Shown here piece after piece: positions 43,282-52,700 of a stretch of DNA of 64,000 nt. A program made the translations under genes and the position numbers. How positions within the stretch are numbered: the stretch's first letter is position 1; every line of letters starts with the position of its first letter. This DNA is from JAITWN01 sp034002745 (GTDB lineage Bacteria; Pseudomonadota; Gammaproteobacteria; SZUA-140), in the NCBI GenBank assembly GCA_034002745.1, contig JAVEZY010000012.1:1-64000 (forward strand), given 5' to 3'. The notes under the pieces were generated by a model. That model was not told the DNA's origin. It saw only the letters and a program-made list of their open reading frames with translations, and did not search any database.

Positions 43282-44532
43282 ATGACCAGAAAACGTGCCC
43301 CTGACTGGCGCTATCGCATTCTCTCTCCGCTCGCGGCCCCGGCGCTCGCGGCACATGCGTTGTGGCAGGCGCGGCGTGGCGGCGGGACGAGGCTGGTTCG
43401 CGAGCGCATCGGTTTCTCTCCCCACCGGCATGATCGGCCGGTGTGGATCCACATGTCATCGGTGGGCGAGGTGAATGCAGCGCAACCACTGATCGCGGCG
43501 CTGCGCGAGCGCTACCCGGCGCTGCCGCTGATGGCGACGACGTTCACCCCGACCGGCGCGGCCACGGTGCAGCGGCATTTCGGCGCCGATGTCGAGCACC
43601 GCTATCTTCCCGCGGACCTGAGCGGGCCGACAAGGCGCTTCCTCGGGGGCGCCGCTCCGCGTTGCGCGATCATCATGGAGACCGAGATCTGGCCGCGCCT
43701 GTTCGACGAATGCCGACGCATGTCGATTCCGGTGATCATCGTCAACGGACGTCTTTCCCGCCGGACACTGGGACGCCCGGCCTGGATGCGGACCATCATC
43801 CGCCGGGCGCTGAGCAATGTGGAACTGGTGCTGGCGCGCTCGGCATCCGATGCCGCCGGCTTCGCCGAGCTCGGCGTCCCTCCCGAGCGCATTCGCGTGA
43901 TCGACAATCTCAAGTTCGCGGGCGGTGCCAGCGCCGCCGAGCCGATCCGGCTGGCGCGACCCTATGTCGTCGCCGCGTCCACGCACGAGGACGAGGAATG
44001 GCGGATTGCACGCGCCTGGAGCGAATCCGCGCTTGCCGCAACGCACCTGCTGGTGATCGTGCCGAGGCATCCGGACCGCCGCGAAGCCATCCTGCGGCGC
44101 CTGCGCGAACTGCCGGTCGTGATTGCCGTGCGCAGCGCGGGAGATCCGGTCGACAGCGGGACAGGCATCCATCTTGCGGACACCTTTGGTGAACTGCGAG
44201 GCTTCATCGCCGGCGCCGAGCTCGTGCTGACGGGCGGAACGCTCGTTCCGCGCGGCGGACAGAACGTGATCGAAGCCGCGCGCGCAGGCAAGGTCACCAT
44301 CTTCGGCCCGCACATGGAGAACTTCGCCGAGGAGCGTACCCTGCTGCTCGAGCACCAGGCCGCGGTGGAAGTGAGCGATGAAGACGGGATGGTCCGCAGC
44401 GCCGCGGCGCTGCTCGCCGATCCGCAGGGCCTGAACGAGATGGGCTTGCGCGCACGGGCCGCCGTGGAATCGCGCGGCGATATCGTCGGCCGCTATCTGA
44501 CGGAACTCGAGCCTTGGCTGGGACTCAAGTGA
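43282..44532 (+). CDS. waaA: Kdo transferase
   Basis: 416 residues, ATG at 43282. It transfers Kdo from CMP-Kdo to lipid IVA at the inner membrane. Seen: an N-terminal hydrophobic/amphipathic segment, VWIHMSSVGEVNAAQPLI with the catalytic Glu, MATTFTPTGAATVQRHFG, IIMETEIWPRLFDECR, VVAASTHEDEEWRIARAW, LIVPRHPDRREAI and RGGQNVIEAARAGKVTIFGP. It starts divergently from the ligase gene. Confidence 0.95.
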   Translation: MTRKRAPDWRYRILSPLAAPALAAHALWQARRGGGTRLVRERIGFSPHRHDRPVWIHMSSVGEVNAAQPLIAALRERYPALPLMATTFTPTGAATVQRHFGADVEHRYLPADLSGPTRRFLGGAAPRCAIIMETEIWPRLFDECRRMSIPVIIVNGRLSRRTLGRPAWMRTIIRRALSNVELVLARSASDAAGFAELGVPPERIRVIDNLKFAGGASAAEPIRLARPYVVAASTHEDEEWRIARAWSESALAATHLLVIVPRHPDRREAILRRLRELPVVIAVRSAGDPVDSGTGIHLADTFGELRGFIAGAELVLTGGTLVPRGGQNVIEAARAGKVTIFGPHMENFAEERTLLLEHQAAVEVSDEDGMVRSAAALLADPQGLNEMGLRARAAVESRGDIVGRYLTELEPWLGLK

Positions 44533-44557
44533 AAAGTTGAGGGAGGGGTCGGAGAGA

Positions 44558-44652
44558 GGGGTCAGACCCTGGTTGCCGCAAGCCGGCAGGCTCCTGATCC
44601 GGCGGACTGGAACGCCAGCGCTTCGCGCACCATCAAGGTGGGGTCTGATCCC
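44558..44652. repeat. GGGGTCAGACCCT / GGGGTCTGATCCC repeat pair between waaA and kdkA
   Basis: Arms at 44558-44570 and 44640-44652. Just before the first lies GTGAAAAGTTGAGGG, a companion motif also seen near 54320 and 54570. Confidence 0.75.
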
Positions 44653-44655
44653 GAT

Positions 44656-45417
44656 TCACAATCGCGGCTCCTCGCGATGCGGCGCCGCGACGTATCCGTC
44701 CATGAGCCAATTCCAGGCCTGATCCTCGAAGCGAAACATGATGTCCTCGGCGCCGAACTTGTCGAGGGAGCGGCGCAGGCGATCGAGATTCGATTGCTGC
44801 CAGCGCCCACGGCGGGCCATGCGCTGTGCCCGGTCGAAATCGAGCAGGAACACCTTTCCTTCATCGTCAAGCAGGATGTTGCGCGCGTTGAGATCGGCAT
44901 GGCGGACACCGGCGGCGTGCAGCCGGGCGATCGCCGCGCCGACTTCGCGCCAGGACTCCTCGGGCAGGGAGAAGCGCCCCAGCAGTTCGGCCAGCGTCCA
45001 TACGCGCGGCAGACGAAGCGTCACCAGATCGGCGGTATAGAAAGCGCCGCGGCGACGCACCCGCGCCGCGACCGGGCGCGGCACCGCCAGCCCGCGATCA
45101 TGCATCCAGGCCAGCAGATGCCACTCGCGCCAGGCGCGGGTGCGCGCAAGGCCGGTCCAGACATAGCGATCGGCGCTGAGCCGCGCCACCAGTCCGCCGC
45201 GCCGGTAATGTCTCAACACGTACTCGGCGTCGCCGTGGCGGAAGATGCAGACCTGGCCGCGGCCCGAAGCCGTCCCGAGCACCGCCTGGCGGCTTGCCCA
45301 GTACTCCGGATCAAAGAAGTCGCTGTCGGGCGCCTGAATCGCGCTGCCATCGTAGAGCACGCACTCATTCCCGCGCCGCAGTTCCATCAGAGTGATCGCC
45401 GATATATTCACCGACAT
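44656..45417 (-). CDS. kdkA: 3-deoxy-D-manno-octulosonic acid kinase
   Basis: 253 residues from the ATG at 45417 (an upstream in-frame start at 45456 would add 13 residues; an ATG at 45387 would be nearer the E. coli-type length). Protein-kinase-like fold: VLRHYRRGGLVARLSADRYV, LARTRAWREWHLLAWMHDRG, the catalytic loop HADLNARNILLD and the metal-binding LLDFDRAQRMARRG. It phosphorylates Kdo at position 4 of the inner core, which usually goes with a mono-Kdo core. Confidence 0.9.
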   Translation of the reverse strand: MSVNISAITLMELRRGNECVLYDGSAIQAPDSDFFDPEYWASRQAVLGTASGRGQVCIFRHGDAEYVLRHYRRGGLVARLSADRYVWTGLARTRAWREWHLLAWMHDRGLAVPRPVAARVRRRGAFYTADLVTLRLPRVWTLAELLGRFSLPEESWREVGAAIARLHAAGVRHADLNARNILLDDEGKVFLLDFDRAQRMARRGRWQQSNLDRLRRSLDKFGAEDIMFRFEDQAWNWLMDGYVAAPHREEPRL

Positions 45418-45501
45418 TGGCCCTTGTCCGCTCCCCTCCGGTAACATAGACGCCATTATCGCAGACGCGGCGACCGCCGACAGACATTCACGGAAGCATT
45501 C

Positions 45502-45912
45502 ATGAACCTATCTGCCGAAATCTCCGTCGGGGAGTTCCTCGACAAGATCACCATCCTCGAAATCAAGTCCGAGCGCATCACCGACCCAGACAAGCTTCGC
45601 AACATTCGCCACGAACTGGACGTGCTGCTGCGAACATGGGCAGCATCGCCCTTTTCGGCGCACGAGCTTGACGCCGAGATTGCCGAGCTGAAGCGGATAA
45701 ACGAGACCCTGTGGGAGATCGAGGACGATATCCGCATCAAGGAATCGGCCGGCGAGTTCGACGAGGGCTTCATTCACCTGGCGCGCTCGGTCTACATCAC
45801 CAACGACGAGCGGGCCGCGGTCAAGCGGCGCATCAACGTCAAGGTGGGGTCCGACCTCATCGAGGAAAAATCGTACGCGGACTATCGCCGCAAGGACGAC
45901 GCCTCAAGGTGA
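45502..45912 (+). CDS. DUF6165-family protein of LPS loci
   Basis: 136 residues, ATG at 45502. Seen: EISVGEFLDKITILEIKSER, LWEIEDDIRIKESAGEFD, FIHLARSVYITNDERAAVKR and INVKVGSDLIEEKSY, the conserved core of DUF6165 as I remember it. It is highly charged, alpha-helical and without a signal peptide, so cytoplasmic. It overlaps the following GT9 start, which suggests a role linked to glycan synthesis; the activity is unknown. Confidence 0.85.
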   Translation: MNLSAEISVGEFLDKITILEIKSERITDPDKLRNIRHELDVLLRTWAASPFSAHELDAEIAELKRINETLWEIEDDIRIKESAGEFDEGFIHLARSVYITNDERAAVKRRINVKVGSDLIEEKSYADYRRKDDASR

Positions 45913-46949
45913 GTCCTGCCCGAGCCGGAGTCCCGCGCCGCATCCTGGTGGTGCGCAACGACAAGCTGGGCGATTTAATGCTCGCCTGGCCGGCGCTGGC
46001 CATGCTGCGCCAGGGACTGCCGGACTGCGGCATCGATGTGCTGGCGAACGCATATACCGAAGACATGGCGCGGCTGTGCCCCTCGATCAACGAGGTGATA
46101 CTCGACCCGGGCCCGGCGGCGACTCGCAATGCCGGGCCGACACTCATGAACACCATCCGCAGCCGGCGCTACGACGCGGCGATCGTGCTGTACGCCACGA
46201 CACGCATCGCCCGCGTACTGTGGCAGGCCCGCATTCCCTGCCGTGTGGCGCCTGCCACCAAGGTGGCACAACTGTTCTCCAACCGGCGCCTGCGGCAGCG
46301 GCGCTCGCGCTCGGAAAAACCGGAGTACGCCTACAACGAGGATCTGGCGGCATACTATCTGCGCTCACTGGGCATCGAGCCGACCCCGGCAAAGGCGCCG
46401 CTGCTTCGCTTCGACGAAGCGGATGTCGCCGCCCTGGACCAGTCCTTCCGCGGCGAGCACGGGATCGCGCCCGGAGTGCCGCTGGTATTCCTGCATCCCG
46501 GAAGCGGCGGCTCCGCGCGGAACCTGTCCGCGGCGCAGTATGCCGCGCTGGCTCGCGGACTGCGCTCGCCGGGCGGCCATCACCTGGTGATCAGCGCCGG
46601 GCCGGGAGAAGAAGCGCACGCGCGCAGCGTGGCCTCCGGCCTCGGCAATCACCCGCACACCGTCTATATATCATCCGGGGGGTTGCAGCGATTCGCCCTG
46701 CATCTGGCGTGCGGCGCGCTTTTCGTCGGCGGCTCGACCGGCCCGCTTCACATCGCCGGCGCGCTCGATCTGCCGACCGCTGCTTTCTATCCGCGCCGGC
46801 GCTCGGCGACCTCGCTGCGCTGGCAAACCATGAATCGTCCCGAGCACCGCCTCGCCTTCTGCCCACCGCCGGATGCGGACGAGGAGGACATGTCCCGCGT
46901 CGACATCGACACTGCCGCCGGCGAAATCAGCGCGCGCTTTCTGGCCTGA
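45909..46949 (+). CDS. GT9 glycosyltransferase (heptosyltransferase-like)
   Basis: 346 residues from a GTG at 45909 that overlaps the DUF6165 stop (GTGA). Seen: ILVVRNDKLGDLMLAWPALA, VFLHPGSGGSARNLSAAQYA, LVISAGPGEEAHARSV and FVGGSTGPLHIAGALDLPTA, the ADP-heptose-binding C-terminal half of GT9. It ends 23 bases inside the 3' end of the opposing waaF. Acceptor unknown. Confidence 0.85.
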   Translation: MSPARAGVPRRILVVRNDKLGDLMLAWPALAMLRQGLPDCGIDVLANAYTEDMARLCPSINEVILDPGPAATRNAGPTLMNTIRSRRYDAAIVLYATTRIARVLWQARIPCRVAPATKVAQLFSNRRLRQRRSRSEKPEYAYNEDLAAYYLRSLGIEPTPAKAPLLRFDEADVAALDQSFRGEHGIAPGVPLVFLHPGSGGSARNLSAAQYAALARGLRSPGGHHLVISAGPGEEAHARSVASGLGNHPHTVYISSGGLQRFALHLACGALFVGGSTGPLHIAGALDLPTAAFYPRRRSATSLRWQTMNRPEHRLAFCPPPDADEEDMSRVDIDTAAGEISARFLA

Positions 46950-47973
46950 GGCCGGGCGGCGATTGCGCGTCCATGCGGGCGAGCACCTCTTCGACCCGGA
47001 GAAGGCGCAGACAGTCATAGTGCCCGAGCGGGCACTCGCGTTCGAAGCACGGGCTGCACGGCAGGCGCAGCCAGATGATTTCCGCCAGGTCGGTCAGCGG
47101 CGGCGTGTATTGCGGCGTCGATGAACCATAGATCGCCACCAGACGCCTGCCGGTCGCGGCGGCGACATGCATGAGTCCGGAGTCGTTGCTCACCGCCCAG
47201 TCGGCGAGCGCGATCAGATCAATGGCGTCCTCCAGCCCCGTGCGGCCGGCCAGGTCGATGACATGTGCGCCAGCCGCGAGCTCGACGATGCGTTCGCAGA
47301 TCGCTCGATCCTTGCCCGAACCGAATAGCCACACCTGCATGCCGCGTTCGTCCAGCGCCCGCGCCAGCGCGGCGAAACTCTCGGGCGGCCAGCGCTTGGC
47401 AGGGCCATATTCCGCAGCGGGCATGAAAGCGACCACGGGACGCTCCACATCGAGTCCAAACTCGTCGAGCCGGCGCCGCTGATTGTCCGGGTCAATGCGC
47501 AGACGAGGATAGGGAATGTCGCCACGCTGCGGCGGCGGCGCACCAGCGTCGGCGCCGAGCGCCAGATAGCGCTGCACCATGAGCGGCATGCCTTCACGGT
47601 CCAGGGGGCGAATATCGTTCAGCAGGCCATATCGATGCTCACCGCGAAAACCCGTGCGCCGCGCAATATGCGCGAACCATGGGACCAGCGCCGACTTGAG
47701 CGAGCGCGGCAGCACGATGGCGCGATCGTAGCCTTCACGAGACAGCGATCTCCCCAGGCGAAAGCGTGCCTTGAGTCCGAACTGACCGTGGCCGAGGGGC
47801 ATCTCTACAATGCGGCGCACTTCCGGCATGCGCGCCAGCACCGGCGCGGACCAGCCCGGCGCGAGCACGTCGATGATGGCCTCCGGATCACGCCTGCGCA
47901 GATCCATGTACAGGCTCTGCGCCATCACCATGTCGCCGATCCAGGCCGGACCCACCACGAGGATCTTCGACAT
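46927..47973 (-). CDS. waaF: Lipopolysaccharide heptosyltransferase II
   Basis: 348 residues, ATG at 47973. It adds the second heptose to the inner core. Seen: ILVVGPAWIGDMVMAQSLYM, TGFRGEHRYGLLNDIR, FMPAAEYGPAKRWPPESFAA, VSNDSGLMHVAAATGRRLVA and the Cys-rich C-terminal signature PCSPCFERECPLGHYDCL typical of WaaF. Downstream of hldD on the same strand; 3' ends overlap the opposing GT9 gene by 23 bases. Confidence 0.93.
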   Translation of the reverse strand: MSKILVVGPAWIGDMVMAQSLYMDLRRRDPEAIIDVLAPGWSAPVLARMPEVRRIVEMPLGHGQFGLKARFRLGRSLSREGYDRAIVLPRSLKSALVPWFAHIARRTGFRGEHRYGLLNDIRPLDREGMPLMVQRYLALGADAGAPPPQRGDIPYPRLRIDPDNQRRRLDEFGLDVERPVVAFMPAAEYGPAKRWPPESFAALARALDERGMQVWLFGSGKDRAICERIVELAAGAHVIDLAGRTGLEDAIDLIALADWAVSNDSGLMHVAAATGRRLVAIYGSSTPQYTPPLTDLAEIIWLRLPCSPCFERECPLGHYDCLRLLRVEEVLARMDAQSPPGLRPESAR

Positions 47974-48035
47974 AGGGCCTCAGGCGGAGCTGGGAACTCT
48001 GGACGCGACGCGCATCCGCCGGCGGAACACCGCAA

Positions 48036-48980
48036 TCATCGGCTCGCTGCCAGCCATTGCATGTATTCGGCAACGCCCTGTTCCACGCTGCGGAACGGCG
48101 CCTCGTAGCCGACCGCGCGCACTGCGCTCATGTCGGCCTCGGTGAAACTCTGGTAGCGCCCGCGCAAATGCTCGGGAAAGGGAATGTATTCGATGTCGCC
48201 GCGACCGTGCCAGCCGACGACCGCTCGCGCCACATCATTGAAAGTCTGGCTGCGTCCAGTGCCCAGATTGTAGATACCTGAAGCCGCGCCGCGCTTCCAG
48301 AACCACAGATTCACCGCCACCGCGTCCGCAACATGGATGAAATCACGGCGCTGCTCGCCATTGCCGTAGCCGTCCGAACCCTCGAACAGCCGCACGCAAC
48401 CGGTTTCGCGCAGCTGGCGATCGAAGTGGAAGGCCACGCTGGCCATCGAGCCTTTGTGGTCTTCGCGCGGACCATAGACATTGAAGTAACGGAAGCCCGC
48501 GATCTGACTGCCCGCGCCGGGCAGCAGACGGCGCACGTACATATCGAAGAGGAACTTCGAATAGGCATAGACATTGAGCGGGCGCTCGCATTCGGGTGCT
48601 TCCCGGAAATGCGGACCGTTGCCGTACACCGATGCGGATGATGCGTAGAGGAAGGGAACGCGATGCTCCAGGCACCAGTGCAGCAGCACCTTGGAGTATT
48701 CGTAGTTGGTTTCCATCATGAAGCGGCCGTTCCACTCCGTGGTGGCGGAACAGGCGCCAAGATGGAACACGGCGCGCGGGACAGGCGCGGTTCCCGCCTT
48801 CACCCGGGCGAGGAAATCGTCCTTGTCGAGATAATCGGCAATGGCGCAATCGGCGAGATTGCGGAACTTGGTGCCGTCGGTGAGATCATCAACGACGATG
48901 ATGCGATCATGACCCTCGGTGTTCAGGGCGTGGACCAGGTTGCTGCCGATGAACCCCGCGCCGCCGGTGACCACAATCAT
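48036..48980 (-). CDS. hldD: ADP-L-glycero-D-manno-heptose 6-epimerase
   Basis: 314 residues from the ATG at 48980. NADP-dependent SDR enzyme making the L,D-heptose donor. Seen: IVVTGGAGFIGSNLVHALN, ASSASVYGNG, the catalytic YAYSKFLFD, FRYFNVYGPREDHKGSMASV and RRDFIHVADAV. A longer upstream frame exists but lacks support. Works with HldE. Confidence 0.95.
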   Translation of the reverse strand: MIVVTGGAGFIGSNLVHALNTEGHDRIIVVDDLTDGTKFRNLADCAIADYLDKDDFLARVKAGTAPVPRAVFHLGACSATTEWNGRFMMETNYEYSKVLLHWCLEHRVPFLYASSASVYGNGPHFREAPECERPLNVYAYSKFLFDMYVRRLLPGAGSQIAGFRYFNVYGPREDHKGSMASVAFHFDRQLRETGCVRLFEGSDGYGNGEQRRDFIHVADAVAVNLWFWKRGAASGIYNLGTGRSQTFNDVARAVVGWHGRGDIEYIPFPEHLRGRYQSFTEADMSAVRAVGYEAPFRSVEQGVAEYMQWLAASR

Positions 48981-49039
48981 GTCGCACTCCAAGAATTCGC
49001 CTTGATTCGAGGGTGAAAAGCATAGCACGATTGCCGTCC

Positions 49040-50875
49040 ATGAGCGGCATTGCAGGAATCCTCGCCGAGTCCAGGCCCGACCGGGCACTGATCGCGGCCA
49101 TGATGCGTCGTCTCGCCACGCGCGGCGGGACCGACGCTGCCCCGTGGATCGATGAACGGGCCGCGCTGGCGCAGACCAGTGATCGCGCTGCGGCGCAAAT
49201 TTGCTTTCCGCTGCGCTCGGAAGATGGCCGTCTGGCGCTCGTCGCCGACGGTTCGCTGCTCAATGGCGCGGAGCTGCGCAAAAGCCTGGCCGGATATCAC
49301 GAAGAGCGGGATCCCGGACCGGAAGGGCAGGACTGGGACCTTGCCCTCACGGCTTTCCGCCTTCACGGCGCCGATTTCGTTCATCTGCTCGAAGGCGATT
49401 TCGCTCTCGCGCTGTGGGATCGCGAAGCGGGCACTCTGCTGCTCGCGCGCGATCGACCCGGCGCGCGCCCCCTGTGTTTCGCGCGAACGCCCTATGGACT
49501 CGCCTTCGCATCGCAAGCCCGGGGCTTGCTGCCGGCGCTCGGCGGTGCCGCGATCGAGCCGCGCGCGCTCGCCCGCTTCCTGCAGGCCGGCTTCGTGGCA
49601 GGAAATCTCACGCTGTTCGCGGGCGTGGAGCAGGTCGCGCCAGGAACGGCGATGACCTTCGATGTCCACGGCACGGTGATGCGCGGCGCGGCGCGGCCGA
49701 CGCTCTCTTCGCAAGCGCGCCGCGTCGGCGAAGCCGACTCCACCCAGGAATGCGAAACGCTTGTCCGCCGGATCGTGAATGACACCCGCCCTTACGGACT
49801 GCTGGTCGATGGTCCGTCGTCGGCGCTGTTGCTCGCGCTCGCCGGGGAAGAGGCAGCGCCACGCCGCGCCTGGATCGTCAGGGAAAAGAACACGCTGTCC
49901 GCTCAGGCGGGACAGGATCAGGGCAAGTCCGCCGGCTGGCCTGCTGCCTGCGAACAGCTGCTGGTCGATGCGGCAAGCCTGATCTGGCGCCTGCCGGAGG
50001 CCGCCTGGGCATGCGAGGAACCGATCTGGGACCCGCGCCTGCCGGCTCATCTGGCGCTTGCCGAAGCCGCGGCGGCGCACGATGAATGGCTGCTCTGCGC
50101 CGATGGCGCGGCCGAAACCCTGGGCGGCGCCGCGCGCTATCATCGGCCCCGCCTGCACCGCTGGATGGATCGGATGCTCCATCCGGAAAGTGGTGGCCTG
50201 CCCGGCCCCGGGGCATTCCATGGCCAGGAGCGTCAGCTTTTCGGGCCGACGCTGCATCGCGCCGCGGTCGACTGGCGCGAGCCGTGGGCCAGAGCATGGG
50301 CGCCACGCCAGCAGGACTCGGCGGAAATCACCCGGCTGCAGGCAATCGACATCGAACTGCGCGCACCGGGGCGCACGCTCGCCATCATCGATCGCGCCGC
50401 CATGGCGCATGGCGTGCGGACCCGCGCCCCGTGGCTCGATGCACGCATGATCGACTTCGGACTGTCCCTGCCGGATCGGCTCAAGTCCCCACGCGGAGGC
50501 GGCTACCTGCGGCGGCGACTGAAGGAATCCCTGTCGCCGGACTTCGCGATTCCCGCACCGCTGCCATCGGTACCGCTCGCCGCGTGGCTGAGCGGCGAGA
50601 CCCTGGATCGATTCGAGCAGGTGCTGTCCGGCACATCAGCCCTGCACTACTGGTTTCAGCCGGAGACGGTGCGTGAACTAGCGACGATGAAGCGTCAGGG
50701 GAAACAGGTGACGACAAGGCTTGGAACGCTGCTCATGTTCGCGCTCTGGCATCGCATCTGGATCGAAGGCGACGGCGAGCGCCCTCCGCATTGCGACCCG
50801 CTCGACTTCCTGGAGGGAGGCCCTCTCCAAGCTCAAACAAGGGGTCAGACCCCGCCCACCACCAGCGGCAATTGA
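49040..50875 (+). CDS. Asparagine-synthetase-like protein with altered glutaminase and synthetase sites
   Basis: 611 residues from the ATG at 49040, chosen because it aligns with the N-terminus of AsnB (a GTG at 49013 would add nine residues). The N-terminal class II amidotransferase domain reads MSGIAGIL, with Ser where AsnB has the catalytic Cys2. LLEGDFALALWDREAGTLLL and ARDRPGARPLCFARTPYGLA are kept. In the C-terminal domain the PP-loop SGGLDSS is replaced by VDGPSSA. RTRAPWLDARMIDFGLSLPD and the KESL region remain. Both active sites therefore look disabled or repurposed. The last dozen residues (QTRGQTPPTTSGN) are encoded by a GGGGTCAGACCCC repeat. It sits in the LPS locus; such proteins elsewhere amidate or modify glycans, but activity here is doubtful. 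Confidence 0.82.
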   Translation: MSGIAGILAESRPDRALIAAMMRRLATRGGTDAAPWIDERAALAQTSDRAAAQICFPLRSEDGRLALVADGSLLNGAELRKSLAGYHEERDPGPEGQDWDLALTAFRLHGADFVHLLEGDFALALWDREAGTLLLARDRPGARPLCFARTPYGLAFASQARGLLPALGGAAIEPRALARFLQAGFVAGNLTLFAGVEQVAPGTAMTFDVHGTVMRGAARPTLSSQARRVGEADSTQECETLVRRIVNDTRPYGLLVDGPSSALLLALAGEEAAPRRAWIVREKNTLSAQAGQDQGKSAGWPAACEQLLVDAASLIWRLPEAAWACEEPIWDPRLPAHLALAEAAAAHDEWLLCADGAAETLGGAARYHRPRLHRWMDRMLHPESGGLPGPGAFHGQERQLFGPTLHRAAVDWREPWARAWAPRQQDSAEITRLQAIDIELRAPGRTLAIIDRAAMAHGVRTRAPWLDARMIDFGLSLPDRLKSPRGGGYLRRRLKESLSPDFAIPAPLPSVPLAAWLSGETLDRFEQVLSGTSALHYWFQPETVRELATMKRQGKQVTTRLGTLLMFALWHRIWIEGDGERPPHCDPLDFLEGGPLQAQTRGQTPPTTSGN

Positions 50876-50939
50876 AAGCCAACGACCCTGGACGGCGGGG
50901 TCTGACCCCGGCTGTAGCGGGGCAATGGGGTCTGACCCC
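50841..50939. repeat. Three GGGGTCAGACCCC-family repeats between the AsnB-like gene and msbA
   Basis: GGGGTCAGACCCC at 50841-50853 (inside the AsnB-like reading frame), GGGGTCTGACCCC at 50897-50909 and again at 50927-50939, the last abutting the msbA stop. Confidence 0.88.
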
Positions 50940-52700
50940 TCAGGGTTCGGCGAACTGTGCGCGGTACAGCCGGGCATAGGCGCCGCCGGCGCTGAGCAGT
51001 TCGGCGTGAGTGCCGGATTCCACGATGCGGCCCTGGTCCATCACCACGATACGGTCCGCACTCTCCACCGTCGACAGGCGGTGGGCGATGATCAGCGTGG
51101 TGCGGCCGCGGCGCGCGTTTTCAAGCGCGGTCTGGACCTGGCGCTCGGTCGTTGAATCGAGCGCTGAAGTCGCCTCGTCCATGATCAGGATGGGGGCATC
51201 CTTGAGCAGTGCGCGGGCGATCGCCAGCCGCTGCCGCTGACCACCCGAAAGCCGCACGCCATCGTCGCCGACGGGGGTATCAAGGCCCTCGGAAAGCTGC
51301 TCGGCGAACTCCATCACATGCGCGGCCCGCGCTGCCTCCTCGATCTGCGCGCGCGTCGCCGAGGCGCGGGCACCATAGGCGATATTGGCAGCCACGCTAT
51401 CATTGAACAGAACCACATCCTGGGATACCAGCGCGATATTGGCGCGCAGATCCGTCAGGCGCATGTCGCCGATGTCGATGCCGTCGATCAGAATGCGGCC
51501 TTCGCTCGGAAGGTAGAAGCGCGGGATCAGATTCACCAGCGAGGATTTCCCAGCGCCGGAAGCGCCCACCAATGCGACCGTTTCGCCCGCAGCGACGCGC
51601 AGCGAGACATCGTGAAGCACCGGCTCGGCAGCCTCCTCGTAACGCAGCGTGATGCGCTGGAACTCGATCTCCCCGCGAAGACGGCCTACCGCCCGCGTGC
51701 CGGTGTCCGGCTCAGAGGGCTGGTCGACCAGTTCGAAGATGCTCTGCGCCGCCGCCAATCCGCGCTGGATCTGCTCGTTGAGCGCGGTGAGACGCTTGAT
51801 CGGCGACAGCAGCATGGCCGCCGCGCCGAAGAAGGAGACGAAGCTGCCCACCGTCATGTCGGTGTTGGCGGTGACGTAGATGACACCTGCCAGCGCGGAG
51901 ACAAGTATGAGCTGCACCACCGGCACGCTCGCCGCCGAGGTGGTGATGATCTTCATGCTGTAGGAGCGGATCCAGTTGGCGACGTCGCGAAACGCCAGCC
52001 GCTGACGCTCCTGACCGCCATAGACCTTGATCATGCGCCGGCCGCGGATCGTCTCGTCGAGCACGTGCGTCATGTTGCCCATCGACTGCTGCAGGTGCAG
52101 ACTCATCCGCCGCAGGCGCCGCGCCACCAGGCGCACCACCAGCGCCACCACCGGGGCGATCAGCAGGAAAGCGAGGGCGAGCTGCCAGTCCAGCCAGAGC
52201 ATCCAGCCAAGCAGACCGATGACAGCGAGGCCATCGCGCACCGCGACCAGCAAGGCATTGGTGGCGGCATTCGTCACCTGGGTGACATCGTAGCTGAGCT
52301 TGGAAATCAGCTCGCCGGCGTTGCGCCCGGCGTGGTATGAGGCTGGCAACTCGATGACCTTGGCGTACATGCGCTCACGCAGATCGAAAACCACCTTGTT
52401 GGCCACCCAGGCCAGCGCGACCGTCGCGGCATACTGGCCGATGCCGCGCACCACGAACAGGCCGATGAGCAGCAACGGCATGAGGCGGATCCAGTCTGGA
52501 TCCTTATCGACGAAGGTGTTGTCGAGCAACGGCTTGATCAGCGCCGGCATGGCGGGCTCGCTGAGCCCGGTGACCACCATGCCGGCGAGAGCCACCGCGA
52601 ACAGCTTCCAGTAGGGGCGCACGCAGGCGAGCAGGCGCATGTAGAGCCTGCGGCTGTCGGCCATATTCGCTTCGGGACGATCCCGCTGCGTCGTGTTCAT
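50940..52700 (-). CDS. msbA: Lipid A-core flippase (ABC transporter)
   Basis: 586 residues from the ATG at 52700 (E. coli MsbA is 582); upstream in-frame starts are less likely. Six membrane helices in residues about 20-310, then the ATPase: Walker A GASGAGKSS, signature LSGGQRQRLAIARALL and Walker B ILIMDEATSALD. It flips lipid A-core across the inner membrane. Also seen: the coupling region LDETIRGRRMIKVYGGQERQ. Transcribed away from hldE. Confidence 0.93.
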   Translation of the reverse strand: MNTTQRDRPEANMADSRRLYMRLLACVRPYWKLFAVALAGMVVTGLSEPAMPALIKPLLDNTFVDKDPDWIRLMPLLLIGLFVVRGIGQYAATVALAWVANKVVFDLRERMYAKVIELPASYHAGRNAGELISKLSYDVTQVTNAATNALLVAVRDGLAVIGLLGWMLWLDWQLALAFLLIAPVVALVVRLVARRLRRMSLHLQQSMGNMTHVLDETIRGRRMIKVYGGQERQRLAFRDVANWIRSYSMKIITTSAASVPVVQLILVSALAGVIYVTANTDMTVGSFVSFFGAAAMLLSPIKRLTALNEQIQRGLAAAQSIFELVDQPSEPDTGTRAVGRLRGEIEFQRITLRYEEAAEPVLHDVSLRVAAGETVALVGASGAGKSSLVNLIPRFYLPSEGRILIDGIDIGDMRLTDLRANIALVSQDVVLFNDSVAANIAYGARASATRAQIEEAARAAHVMEFAEQLSEGLDTPVGDDGVRLSGGQRQRLAIARALLKDAPILIMDEATSALDSTTERQVQTALENARRGRTTLIIAHRLSTVESADRIVVMDQGRIVESGTHAELLSAGGAYARLYRAQFAEP

